A stretch of DNA of 32,033 nt from a virus (IMGVR_UViG_3300032294_002843:1-32033); one strand, 5' to 3'; shown: positions 22,001 through 31,291, numbered from the stretch's first letter. Translations and numbers: made by a program. The notes: generated from the sequence alone by a model not told the origin.

Positions 22001-25000
22001 AAATCTAGATGCGCTCCGGTAGATAAAGCGTCCATCGTCACCTTGCCTAACTTTTGCCCCGCCTGTACCTGCACCTGTTTACCGATACCGCCTAGAGCAT
22101 CCTTGATACTAGCTAAAGACAAGTGACCGTATTCCAGTGTTATTTTTTGCCCTGACGGTAAAACGCTATTTACAAAAACTCCACCGCTATTGCCCGTCCA
22201 CTTCTTAGAGGTGGCCACTCCAGGCAAACTAGCTAAAATTCCCGCATCTTGACCAGCTTTAGCTCTTGAGTCAAAATCTATCTTACTATGTTGCCTTGCG
22301 CCTCTATCCCTAGAACCGTAGAACCCCTGCTGTCGAGTTGGCTTGTATCTAAGTAGATCCTCGACCGTTGTACCTTGGATTGGTGAGAAAATTTTGTTTT
22401 TATTTGCGCCCAAGAAATTAGTGATAGCCCCAACCGGATCACCGCCAAGCTGGTTTGTACCCTGTTCTAGTTGCTGACCCGCTTCCTTTCCAAATATGCC
22501 AGTAACCGCAGATTGCACCCCACTAGCTACATTCTGCAACAAACTGGGAGCATTGCTAATTGAACCTAGCCAAGTTGCTGTTTTAACTTGCAAATCATTA
22601 ATTTTATTGCCAATTCCGTCAAATCCGTTTTCAAAAACATTGAATAAACCAGCGAACCTGCCGCCAAATCCTTCTATCCATGAATTGCTGCTATTGTCTA
22701 AATCTTGAATACTTTGGTTTAGTTTATCCAGTTCTGCATTAGCTTTTTTAGCAGCCTCTACAACGTCATTTGATAAGCTACTCGCAACGTTTTTAACACT
22801 GCTATTGATAGTTTCAACTGTTCCGTCTATTTCCTCAAGACTGAGGTTAAAATTATCAGCAACACTAGAATCTAATGGAATTATTTTCCCTGGTAAATTT
22901 CGCTGCAATTCAGATGCTTGTAGTTGAATATCCTGAACATTATTCTCGTAATCAACCCGTTGCTTTCTAGCTTCTAACTGCTGTTTTTCGATTTCAGTTG
23001 TTTGCGAAATTATGTTAATAATTCCTTCGATAAACTGAGTATAGATGTTATCGCCAGCACCTATCAAAGCCTCTCTCAGTTTGTTTTGCATCCTAGAGTT
23101 TTCTAGGGTCTTTTGCGCTTTTTGGAACTCAATACTAACGGCTTGCGCTTCTCTAGTTGCGGTGCGGTAATAGTCGGCTACTTGTTTGGTTTGGTCTACC
23201 AAAGTTTGACGAATATCACGTTTTGCCTTAGATATATCATTGCCTAATTTAGCTAAGTTATCTTTATCGTCTCTGATGTTTTTACGTAAGTCTTCTAACT
23301 CTTTTTTCTGCTCATCAGTCTTGCCGAAACCGGTAATTGAGTTCAGATTATTGAGTGTTCGCTCTCTAATCTTTAGAATTGCCTCAACACCTGCTTTTCG
23401 TGCTTCTTGTTCTTCTAGTGCGTTGCGACTGGATTCTCTATTAAAATTACCAGGATTCAAATTTGAATTATTTAATGCCTCTTGTCTATTCGCGGTTTGA
23501 ATTGCTAATCCGCTGAGTGATCTTTCGTAGACAAGCTCAAAATCTCGCAGTGAGTTTATAGTCTGTGTATAAACTTCCTTTAACGGATCTACAGGTAATT
23601 TAGCTATTTTTTGAGACGCGGTTCTGATTGCATCTTCCATCGGCTTTAAGTCTGCAATCAGTTTCATTCTGACATCAAGGGGCATTTCTTTATTGTCTCT
23701 GATTGCATCCATCGTATCTTTAAGCCAACCTGATTTTATTTCACCTGTTTTGGGATCAAATACTCCGATTTCTTTGGCCTGTGCATCAATGTTGACAATC
23801 TCTTCTGCAGCAACCCCGCGCTGTTTTTCAAGTGCCATTAATTGCTTGTCAAGTTCAGCAATTTGTATTTTAGATGCACTGGTATTTAACAATCCTAGTT
23901 TAGAGCGTTTCTGTCCTAAACTGAATAATTGCTTGTCTAATTCTCTGACTTGATTAGCGGCTTGTTTGACATTTGTAGAGAAGTCTGTACCCGCAGTTAG
24001 TCCGGTTTCACTAAGGAATTTATTCAGTCCGTCTTTGTTAAGTTGAATGTCTTTGACTTGGTTTAGGAGTTGGGTTTGAGCTAAACTAGTTGTCGTTTCT
24101 TTCCCGGTAAAGTATTTACCAATACCGTATTTATCAGCATCTATTTTATTTTGTTTGACTGATTCTGGAGTTTCTTGATATCCAAGTATTGACGCTAAAC
24201 TCTTAGCGTTGTAAATAGGATTTAAGTTGTTCAAGCCACCCGATAAAGACCTAATCAAGCTTCTTTGGATGTTACCACCAAAACCTTCACTAGCGTTAGC
24301 TTGGTTTATAAAATCATCAGATTTAAAGCTTTTACCGCCCACCCCAAGGGCATATTGTATGTTTAATTCAAGTCCTTTAGATGGTAGATTACTACCCATA
24401 TCCTTAGCAGACTTACCAGCATTATCAAACTTATTCGCTAACTCATCCAAAGACCCGTTTATTGATTTAATAGCGTTATTAATCCCCGTTGCCATCTTAC
24501 CAATAGAATCGCTGACTGGGTTCGTGAAATCACTTCTAGCAAACAGAATTACACCTAATGCTAATGCGGCTTCTGCGGCTATTGGAAGCAGCATTTTTAG
24601 GGATGAACCAATTTTGTTAATCCCAAAACTGACAATATTTCCCCAGTCACTTCTCGCAGACTGCCTAACTAATTTGTCGCCACTAAATAAGGCTGTTAGT
24701 GGGGTAAGTATTGTACCTAGCGAATTTTTAGCTCTGTCAATACCCTGTGTAAATCCGTTCCATACGTTAGACCCAAAAGTTTTAACTGCTGATTTTGTGT
24801 TATCAACTTTCTGCACAAACCCAGTCCATGTAATTTGTGACATTGAATTTTTAGCTCTATCAATACCCTGTGTAAAACCGTCCCAAACATTAGAACCAAA
24901 ATTTGTTACGGACGTTTTTGCGCTGTCCACACCCTTAGTAAATCCGCTCCATACGTTACTAATCCCTTGTCCGGGGCTTACTTGCCTCCTTGGGGTATAT

Positions 25001-28000
25001 TTACGCTGCTCATCAGCATTTCGCGCCATGTCAAACGTATTGACAAACAACTCTGGAATAATTGTGCCTATGGGTTTAAGCATTCCTGCAAAGTTACCCA
25101 AAATATCTCCAAACCCTTTAAAAATATTCATCCCTGTTGGGAATAAAAACAGTTTAGCTAATGTCTGAACCTGTTCAAACATCAACACCAAAGCACCCAA
25201 TTCCACTACGCCAGACGGAATTATTCTAAATAAACCACCAAGCCCGTCTATCATGCCTTGGAACGGATTCCCCGCTTCTTTTTTGCCTACAATGTCGCTA
25301 AACAGAGATTTACCTGCAAATGCTCTATTTAGATTATCTAGGGCGGTTGCCATAGCCACAGCCATGCTACCTACACCCTTCATCATGTTATCCATCAGGT
25401 CATTTTGCGCTCCTAGCCAACCATCTGCTACATCGGCAATGATTCCTATGTAAAACGGTGCGAGTTGCAACATTAATTTACCTAACCCGACAGTGATCAT
25501 GGTTTGCATATTTGTCAGGAATTTAGCTATAGGATTAGATTGCAAAATTACAGCCAACCCCACACCGACAACAGCCGTTACCCCAATCATCAGAGAATTA
25601 AACAACGGAATTATCTGGTCTAAAGCGTCTCTGAATATTCCTAGCAGCCCTGCCCCAAAGTTGGTGAACATTGCAAATGTTCCGCCAAATGCCTTAGTCA
25701 GTTTGATAGCAATATCAAAGCCTATGTTGCCTAATTTGGTTAACGCAGACGTGAAACTTGCTGTACCATTAGCCGCAGATTTACCGTAATCCTCGCTTAA
25801 AGTTTTGGCGACTTTAGGAAGAATGTCTTCTGACAGAATTGCGCCTTTGCTGATTAATTGCCCTAATTCCGCAACGGAGACACCCATTGATTTAGCGAAA
25901 ACACCCATCGCTGGGGGAAATTTTTCACCTAATTGTTGACGCAGTTCCTCCATGCTTAATTTGCCTTTTGCGAGTATCTGCGTATATGCCATAAACACTA
26001 AACCTGCATCTTGCCCGTTTATGCCTAACGCACTTAATGAAGCGGAAATACCCTCATACAATTCCCTAACGCCATCGCCTTCTAATTTTGTGCCTCTAGC
26101 AGCGATCGCTAACTGAGAATAAGCTTGGATACCTTCTCTAACCGGAACATTTAACCGATTAGCGACACCTTGGGCATACTTCATTTCACGTTCACCACCC
26201 GCAGGTGAACCACCCAAAAAGTTTAGGCGACGTTGTAATGGTTCAACCTCTTTAATGGCGTTTGCTAACCCTGCTATTTTTCCACCGACCATTACAGCCA
26301 ATCCGCCCAAAGCCCCCATCAACGGCATTAAGGGGATTAGCAGCGGTAGCAAGCTGGCCGCTATCGTGGTAATCGGTGCAATCATTGTAGAGATACTTGC
26401 ACCAAACCCTAGTATATTGCCAAAAACACCCTCTTTGTCACCTTTCAGTGCTTTATTCTTGAAAGTTTTACCAATCTCATCAAAGAAGTCGCTAAAAGTT
26501 TCCCTGGAGACAACCGTACCTTGTTTAATTTTCTTGATTATGTTTCCGGTTAAGTCTCCTAAAACATCCATCCCCATTGCTTGTTTTGCCTTGATTTTCA
26601 TGTCATCAAAGGCGTTACCCCAATTCTTCTGGGCTTCTTTGAAACCTTTCAGCAATGCTTGACCTAATCCTAAACCCTCTTCAGCAAAGGCTTTATGAAA
26701 TGCTGTAATACCCGCTATAGCAGTACCCATTACTAGGGTTAGCTGCTTCATGTCCACTTTGAAGCCGATTGTCCGTAGAATCGTACCCGCAAGCTTGGAA
26801 GATTTGCCTATTACACCCTCTACATCACCCTGTGCGTAGGATTCGGCAATACCTCTCACACGCCCACCAATGCCCTTGCCACCTGTATTGGTGAAGATAC
26901 CTAAGTTAGCAAAGTTGGCTATACGCCCTTTTACCATTGCCTCAATAGCTACACCGACCGCACCGGACACGCCGAACTGTTTTAGAACAGCGGAAACTAA
27001 CATTTGTCCAGTGTTTTCAACTAATTTGGAAACATTACCACTAGCACCAACACCCCCAAGATTTGCACTTATTTGTTTGGTGATTACTTCCATTGGTGAA
27101 GTAATTGGAGACTTACTACCTTTGGATATTCCTAGAGTGTTTGTGACGGCACTCATGAAGCCTGTTTTCTCTAACTTAATACCCGTTAGAGATTTGAATA
27201 AATCGTTTAGGAATCCTGGTTTAATTGCTAAATTGTTGTTGAGAATTTTAACAATTGTGTCACCTAAATTTAATCCTTTTAATCCTAATATTGGCACTAA
27301 CAAAGGTAGTAGCTGAGGAATTAACGCCGCAGTATTTCCGCTTGTTAAAGTCCGTAATATAGAACCCATTCCTGATGCACCAATCCCAGCGCTTCCTAGT
27401 AACGATCCACCACCTGCTCTAAGGGCGTTACTAATAAATACACCCAATGTAGCGTTACCCTGTTTTTGTGTGTCTGTAAAACTTCTTAGTAGCGTCTGGA
27501 ATAGATTTTGGAACGTGGATTGCGTGTTATCAAAAAGTTTTTGCCCTGGATGTATAGGTGTGATGGGTTGGTCTGGAAGAGGATTAAAACTGTTATTTCT
27601 TCTATATTGTGTTTGTTGTGCATGAAAAACCCAATTTGGATCTGATGATGGTTTATGTGGGTTTTGAGTACCCCAAGGATCGGAAGTCACAAAGGAACTA
27701 TTTTTTGAACTTGTGTTAGGAATATTAGGTATTCCGTAGCCGATTGAAGTGTTCCAGGGATCAGGTATCCCATTTATTGCTCGATTTCTAGACATCATTT
27801 CCATTGGAGTGGGTAAGCCAACGGAACGCTGCATATTAACAGAAGTGGCGGTAACGTCGCGTTTTGCTTGTTGTAATATTTTAGGTATTTCGGATGTACT
27901 CACTCCGGTATAGTCTGCCGCTTCTTTGCCGTATTTAACGCCAACCGCTAAATGCTGTGATGCTTGTTCGTTACTATATTTTCCTTCTCTAACTAATTTG

Positions 28001-31000
28001 GATATCCTGTTATTTTCAGCTTCTACGTTAGCAGCGTAATTAGCAGCACTAGCTTTTTGATACTCTGTCGCTGTCTCACTTTCGTTAACAGTTTTCAGAA
28101 TTAAATCAGCAATTCTCTTATTAGCTAAAACCAGGGATGCTACAGCACCATTTTCAAAACCTTTCCCAAAATCCAAACCTATGGACTGCATGACTTTGGA
28201 TGGTGATGCAATCTGAAATACCGCCTTAGTTGCGCCAATCACACTGCTAAATCCAGTGTGTATTGCTTCCAGCATTGGGGATCTACCCTTGCTAAAACCG
28301 CTGACAAAGGCATTAGGTAGATTTTCACCTATTTGATCACCCTGTTGTTTTAATTGTTTCTGAATTTCAGGGTGTAATAAGAACTTGTTTAAATCGCCTT
28401 TACTGTCCTTATATGCTTTAGTCCCAACACTTAATAATTCATCGGTACGACGCGCAGATACTTCATGAGTTTGGATATATGGTTTTCCTCCAACCATATT
28501 ATGAAAAGCGTGTCCTAATGCAAAATCTTTATTCTTAGAATTGATAAAACTGAATAATGCTTTACCTTCTGAATTGGTTTTAGTAAATGCTTGTTCACCA
28601 CCTAAATCCTCTAGTTTAAATCCCAGTAATTTACTAATTCCTGAATGCTTTTGAAGTAACTTAAATATTTTAGATCCCATGTCCTTGGGAAGCTTGAAAG
28701 GTGTCAGAGAGTCATCATCTGCCCAGTCGTAAACATCATTTATGTTTAGTCCACCTTGTTTATTTTGATTGTAATTAAAACCACCTAGTGTGTAGCGAGT
28801 ATCCGGTAATTTTGCACCATAACGACTTGGAACAACACCACTGTCAGGCAAAACACCTTTAGATTTTTGAGCCTCTTCAATCATCCGAAATACTGTTAAT
28901 ATTTCAGCTTCTTTGGCTATCTGAGGATTCATTCGATTGACATCCGTTGCACCTTGATAAAAAGCTCCCAGATGTCTAACAGGGGTTGCGATACTTTTAG
29001 GAACTATCCCCATATTCACAGCACCGCTCAACATATTGCCTAAAATAACCCCTGGTAAAGTCGTTCTACTCCTGCCGCTTTCATAAACGTTCTTAGTAGC
29101 TTGTGCTGCACCGCCGAGGGAATTTTCAATTACAGCATCAAACGATTTAATGCTTTCGGATGGTATTAAATTAGGTATTTGCAGACCTTTTTTAATTGTA
29201 CCTGTGACACCTTCAACCGTATTTTTTAAAATTCCTAATCCTTGTTGTAACCCAATAGACAAACCCTGGAGTATATTAACCCCAATAGGAATCATGTTTT
29301 TAGCAGGTGACGCAATACCAAAAGCCTTTTTAATTGCTAATAAATAAGCCGTCGCATTTTCAATACCAAACTTTGCAAAAGCTTTGTTGTCAACACCAAT
29401 TCCTAAGCCTGCTACGACGTTTTTACCAATAACCGCCGCTTCACCTTCCGCCTGTCTTCCTGCTGTAAAATATGCCGATCTGATATTGTTGACACTGCGA
29501 GTAATTGGTGCTTTTGTGTCGCGTAACTTGTTAAAACCTTTCTGCTTTAAACCCGCTGCTTGTCCTTCTTTTAGTAACTCGTCAATCTTGGCTTTAGCCG
29601 TCTCAGAATTTTTGGTGAAGTCTCTATAAATCTGATCAGCTAAGTCATAGTCGCCTAAATCTTTGGCAGATTCTAGTAAATTTTTGAATGTTGAATAAGC
29701 CTTCTGATGTGCTGTTTTAATTTTAGTTATTTCATTGGCGACTCTTTTTACTGTCTGATTCCCGCCACCGACGGGACTACCTTTTACGTTAAAATTGCCT
29801 ATTTCTTCAAGCACATAACCAAAGTTTTTGTTACTTTCATGTGCTGCTTTCTCAAATGGTGTAAATGTGTTTTCTAGTAATACTTTTTGAGCTTTTGGTT
29901 TTATATCAACTATTGGTAATTTTTCAGGTTTTTTGACAACAGGAATATTTAGTGGTGCTTGTACTACAGTAGGTTTTTCATCTTCATCAATAGGAATAAT
30001 GATCCGTGATGGTCTAGCGGCTTCTGTTGATGGCGGCGCGGACTTAGATGCGGTGGTCGCTCTTTGCGCTGTAGCCGTAGCTTTTTGTTTAGAGCTTGCA
30101 CTAAAATCACCTTTGAACAATTCACTGAAAATACTATCAAGCGAATCAGTCAACGCTTTATTTAATTTACTAACAGCGTAAGTTTGAACGGATTTACCTA
30201 ATGATTTAACAGCTATTTGTGAACCGTCACTAATAGCTGTCAATAGCTTATTTTCCTTCTTGACTTTAATTCCAAATGCGCCTAACAAGTTGTTTCCAGC
30301 TTGCTCACCCATCTTTTTAAAGTCCATGCCAAGTTGTTTGGCAAAAGTGTCTTGTAATCCCTTGCTAACCTGTTTCCCTAAGTCATTGGAAATGCCTTCA
30401 GAGAATCCCGTGATTAAGTCTTTAGCAGGTTTTAAAACCGTTTTTAGCGCATCGCCTATTAACTGATTGCCAATCTGCTTTTGTAAGTCTCCAAAACCGC
30501 TTTTAAGTTCACCAACAATATCTTCAATTCCCTCTTGTTTCTTACTACCACCTGAAGAACCGCCGCCGCTAAAACTTTTGCTACCTGCTTTAATTCCATC
30601 TGCTACGGCTTTGGCGATCATATCTTCCATACCGTCAAGCCCCTTGCTGACTCCTTTCTCCACGCCGTCCGCCACGCCATCGGTTACGGACTTGGCGATA
30701 TCACGTTTAGATGTATCCGTCAATTTGGCGTTGATCCGTTGCTCAATGGTGACGGTGTGTTTATTCTGAGTGAGTTCTTTTAGGGTTTTATTTAATTCTG
30801 TCAATTCCCCATCATCTACAGTTGGCGTGAGGGGGTTGTTTTTAAAATATTGGTTAACTTCCCTGAAGTGCCTGTACTTCAAGTCTAAGTGCTTGTTGAG
30901 GTCGTACAGTGCGGAGTCGTCAACCTCAATGGTCAATGATAATTTCTGGAATGACTTCTCAATACTTGCGGCGGCGTTAGATGCGGCTTTTTTTGCCTGT

Positions 31001-31065
31001 TCTAGGGATTGGTTAAATTCTGCGTAGTCGAGAGAGAGGTCGACAATTAGTTCGCCTAAGTTCAT
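19051..31065 (-). CDS. Giant tape measure protein with M23 peptidase and lambda-R-like transglycosylase domains, 4004 aa
   Basis: The start is the ATG at 31065 (LGELIVDLSLDYAEF is a standard tape-measure opening). A TTG 51 bp upstream lies inside a CRISPR repeat and is rejected. Along the protein: two IASPxK-type motifs near residues 588 and 955; the tape-measure domain about 1590-1760; Trp-containing tandem repeats about 2035-2120; several hydrophobic segments; an M23 peptidase-like domain about 2912-3042 (HSKID near 2926, YGHLS, and AHLDFGV); a GH104/lambda-R-endolysin-like domain about 3092-3255 (Glu in AVAEVGT near 3115, ATGRYQ, ASLAGNPYGQ); then long coiled coils and a GERILNPKQ tail end. 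It sets tail length and would cut peptidoglycan on DNA entry. At 0.15 nm per residue, the upper limit is about 600 nm. Confidence 0.92.
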   Translation of the reverse strand: MNLGELIVDLSLDYAEFNQSLEQAKKAASNAAASIEKSFQKLSLTIEVDDSALYDLNKHLDLKYRHFREVNQYFKNNPLTPTVDDGELTELNKTLKELTQNKHTVTIEQRINAKLTDTSKRDIAKSVTDGVADGVEKGVSKGLDGMEDMIAKAVADGIKAGSKSFSGGGSSGGSKKQEGIEDIVGELKSGFGDLQKQIGNQLIGDALKTVLKPAKDLITGFSEGISNDLGKQVSKGLQDTFAKQLGMDFKKMGEQAGNNLLGAFGIKVKKENKLLTAISDGSQIAVKSLGKSVQTYAVSKLNKALTDSLDSIFSELFKGDFSASSKQKATATAQRATTASKSAPPSTEAARPSRIIIPIDEDEKPTVVQAPLNIPVVKKPEKLPIVDIKPKAQKVLLENTFTPFEKAAHESNKNFGYVLEEIGNFNVKGSPVGGGNQTVKRVANEITKIKTAHQKAYSTFKNLLESAKDLGDYDLADQIYRDFTKNSETAKAKIDELLKEGQAAGLKQKGFNKLRDTKAPITRSVNNIRSAYFTAGRQAEGEAAVIGKNVVAGLGIGVDNKAFAKFGIENATAYLLAIKKAFGIASPAKNMIPIGVNILQGLSIGLQQGLGILKNTVEGVTGTIKKGLQIPNLIPSESIKSFDAVIENSLGGAAQATKNVYESGRSRTTLPGVILGNMLSGAVNMGIVPKSIATPVRHLGAFYQGATDVNRMNPQIAKEAEILTVFRMIEEAQKSKGVLPDSGVVPSRYGAKLPDTRYTLGGFNYNQNKQGGLNINDVYDWADDDSLTPFKLPKDMGSKIFKLLQKHSGISKLLGFKLEDLGGEQAFTKTNSEGKALFSFINSKNKDFALGHAFHNMVGGKPYIQTHEVSARRTDELLSVGTKAYKDSKGDLNKFLLHPEIQKQLKQQGDQIGENLPNAFVSGFSKGRSPMLEAIHTGFSSVIGATKAVFQIASPSKVMQSIGLDFGKGFENGAVASLVLANKRIADLILKTVNESETATEYQKASAANYAANVEAENNRISKLVREGKYSNEQASQHLAVGVKYGKEAADYTGVSTSEIPKILQQAKRDVTATSVNMQRSVGLPTPMEMMSRNRAINGIPDPWNTSIGYGIPNIPNTSSKNSSFVTSDPWGTQNPHKPSSDPNWVFHAQQTQYRRNNSFNPLPDQPITPIHPGQKLFDNTQSTFQNLFQTLLRSFTDTQKQGNATLGVFISNALRAGGGSLLGSAGIGASGMGSILRTLTSGNTAALIPQLLPLLVPILGLKGLNLGDTIVKILNNNLAIKPGFLNDLFKSLTGIKLEKTGFMSAVTNTLGISKGSKSPITSPMEVITKQISANLGGVGASGNVSKLVENTGQMLVSAVLKQFGVSGAVGVAIEAMVKGRIANFANLGIFTNTGGKGIGGRVRGIAESYAQGDVEGVIGKSSKLAGTILRTIGFKVDMKQLTLVMGTAIAGITAFHKAFAEEGLGLGQALLKGFKEAQKNWGNAFDDMKIKAKQAMGMDVLGDLTGNIIKKIKQGTVVSRETFSDFFDEIGKTFKNKALKGDKEGVFGNILGFGASISTMIAPITTIAASLLPLLIPLMPLMGALGGLAVMVGGKIAGLANAIKEVEPLQRRLNFLGGSPAGGEREMKYAQGVANRLNVPVREGIQAYSQLAIAARGTKLEGDGVRELYEGISASLSALGINGQDAGLVFMAYTQILAKGKLSMEELRQQLGEKFPPAMGVFAKSMGVSVAELGQLISKGAILSEDILPKVAKTLSEDYGKSAANGTASFTSALTKLGNIGFDIAIKLTKAFGGTFAMFTNFGAGLLGIFRDALDQIIPLFNSLMIGVTAVVGVGLAVILQSNPIAKFLTNMQTMITVGLGKLMLQLAPFYIGIIADVADGWLGAQNDLMDNMMKGVGSMAVAMATALDNLNRAFAGKSLFSDIVGKKEAGNPFQGMIDGLGGLFRIIPSGVVELGALVLMFEQVQTLAKLFLFPTGMNIFKGFGDILGNFAGMLKPIGTIIPELFVNTFDMARNADEQRKYTPRRQVSPGQGISNVWSGFTKGVDSAKTSVTNFGSNVWDGFTQGIDRAKNSMSQITWTGFVQKVDNTKSAVKTFGSNVWNGFTQGIDRAKNSLGTILTPLTALFSGDKLVRQSARSDWGNIVSFGINKIGSSLKMLLPIAAEAALALGVILFARSDFTNPVSDSIGKMATGINNAIKSINGSLDELANKFDNAGKSAKDMGSNLPSKGLELNIQYALGVGGKSFKSDDFINQANASEGFGGNIQRSLIRSLSGGLNNLNPIYNAKSLASILGYQETPESVKQNKIDADKYGIGKYFTGKETTTSLAQTQLLNQVKDIQLNKDGLNKFLSETGLTAGTDFSTNVKQAANQVRELDKQLFSLGQKRSKLGLLNTSASKIQIAELDKQLMALEKQRGVAAEEIVNIDAQAKEIGVFDPKTGEIKSGWLKDTMDAIRDNKEMPLDVRMKLIADLKPMEDAIRTASQKIAKLPVDPLKEVYTQTINSLRDFELVYERSLSGLAIQTANRQEALNNSNLNPGNFNRESSRNALEEQEARKAGVEAILKIRERTLNNLNSITGFGKTDEQKKELEDLRKNIRDDKDNLAKLGNDISKAKRDIRQTLVDQTKQVADYYRTATREAQAVSIEFQKAQKTLENSRMQNKLREALIGAGDNIYTQFIEGIINIISQTTEIEKQQLEARKQRVDYENNVQDIQLQASELQRNLPGKIIPLDSSVADNFNLSLEEIDGTVETINSSVKNVASSLSNDVVEAAKKANAELDKLNQSIQDLDNSSNSWIEGFGGRFAGLFNVFENGFDGIGNKINDLQVKTATWLGSISNAPSLLQNVASGVQSAVTGIFGKEAGQQLEQGTNQLGGDPVGAITNFLGANKNKIFSPIQGTTVEDLLRYKPTRQQGFYGSRDRGARQHSKIDFDSRAKAGQDAGILASLPGVATSKKWTGNSGGVFVNSVLPSGQKITLEYGHLSLASIKDALGGIGKQVQVQAGQKLGKVTMDALSTGAHLDFGVRVNGKYTDPQKFLQDFMGGKYGGVATGKQSSQSVKPVAQSQAPQLGGVLWGKAANYAPSDLSGLTARGKKAMAALQNPNVRAFLDAIAVAEVGTKGAEQGGYGYLIGDDIKGRESFDPNKLGSHPGRRVRYGRGRNQVSSATGRYQTMDFVAKEEFSRLGLRDFKPQSQEILAVSRLMYRGILDDIKKGNFKSVINRPGYMDASSEWASLAGNPYGQGSPTGKTNVFFSNIQRNLQALNNNVMQGRPINPNSQQNLVTQAGRLRLNTAAQQLETNQINSNLDPEQIEENALKQRLEAYRFIRSTRKSALGDISSTKDSTLGTQRTVLEGLSPNMSNADRFGIQLADLRRKIEKDIEALQQIIDDTDGAIAQKPDLQAAFNLAMKRFPNDPKLAADAIQTNDLTFKATAFRNAEAKNNLAFLKSNVDDILKASIADFDKKEFFRLSEQDIAQQTKAIEQLQQQLQALQKLDEIDPLNPLVLSIPALQKNIDLLSINRDQYQQLLDLQKRYYEGGGKGGNMSEDAFQKEFKAILNVNSVKKEGIDLNFNYADTVKRIDQATKELTKAQTIQSSQMKSLQLDNERFAIDNKDGMVSLVGLTNELTMKTNELTNAYKKQLLEIEGNVLLNKPGEKLREQLKANRNYRQELSNAEADNAYQIKLAELVTIPQAKLDASSKKFDLLNQNKFDLRSSSIETLKGGRANQFLTNRLTRELEIEKQMEAARRSQEQLMISINEYNLKFPKDAFNADQIKEMSAALDELNKKKLDDITKSAKTFDMAIKDMLQEQLISGFSTGIKEVILGTKSLGDALTDISDKILNGVLDMALNSLFSGLFGAGGVGGGLFGFSKGGKVPNFADGGVIGAISDAMNRERIQSGGRTPILGVFNGGERILNPKQSKRFEELQMERVLNYAGGGVVGSTSTPNMNFSAPSQSSTVNISVPVSVNGGQSDTSVNVPQLQNAVRSAVLAEIQKQQRPGGALNK
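24722..24960 (-). repeat. Internal tandem repeats in the tape measure
   Basis: Two 58-bp blocks, at 24722 and 24845, match at 51 positions and are 123 bp (41 codons) apart. In protein terms four units of about 21 residues follow each other, each with Trp and GF-x-Q/K-x-V/I-D (for example NVWDGFTQGIDRAKNS and NVWNGFTQGIDRAKNS). Recent duplication is likely. Confidence 0.8.
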
Positions 31066-31090
31066 AACTGGCAACTGGTAAGGGATTTTC

Positions 31091-31105
31091 CTTATAGTTG
31101 CCACG
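31091..31105 (-). promoter_or_regulatory. Second copy of the 15-bp element, before the tape-measure gene
   Basis: On the minus strand the same 15 bases as at 8199-8213, ending in TATAAG. It lies between the CRISPR array's last repeat and the tape-measure ATG. No ideal -35 is present (GGATTG is 17 bp upstream, within the repeat). Confidence 0.4.
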
Positions 31106-31109
31106 CCTC

Positions 31110-31291
31110 GTTTCAATCCCTCAGAAGGGATTAGTCATCCTGCAAGAATGCGTTTTCTGTGATTTTGCTGTAACACGGTTGTGTTTCAATCCCTCAGAAG
31201 GGATTAGTCATCCTGCAAGTTTCTAAGAAAAAATAACTCATTTTTCCACACTCTGTTTCAATCCCTCAGAAGGGATTAGTCATCCTGCAAG
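31110..31291 (-). CRISPR. CRISPR array 1: three 37-bp repeats, two spacers
   Basis: Three identical repeats begin at 31110, 31183 and 31255 (plus-strand start GTTTCAATCCCT, then a hairpin with AGGGATT, end CTGCAAG). Spacers are 36 and 35 bp. Read on the minus strand the repeat ends in ATTGAAAC, the usual 5' handle of crRNAs in cyanobacterial type I-D/III systems, so transcription is probably leftward, with the leader at 31292-31491. No cas gene is in the window. The array's distal repeat is 44 bp from the tape-measure ATG. Confidence 0.93.

Noticed and set aside
24227-25168. A 313-codon open frame on the plus strand (and about fifteen shorter ones) opposite the tape measure
   Set aside because: These are antisense frames kept open by the composition of the tape-measure gene. 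They show low-complexity Leu/Pro/Ser sequences, no ribosome binding sites and no domains.
31066-31116. TTG-start extension of the tape measure into the CRISPR repeat
   Set aside because: The conserved tape-measure opening begins at the ATG at 31065. The upstream codons come from the repeat and the 15-bp element, with no ribosome binding site.
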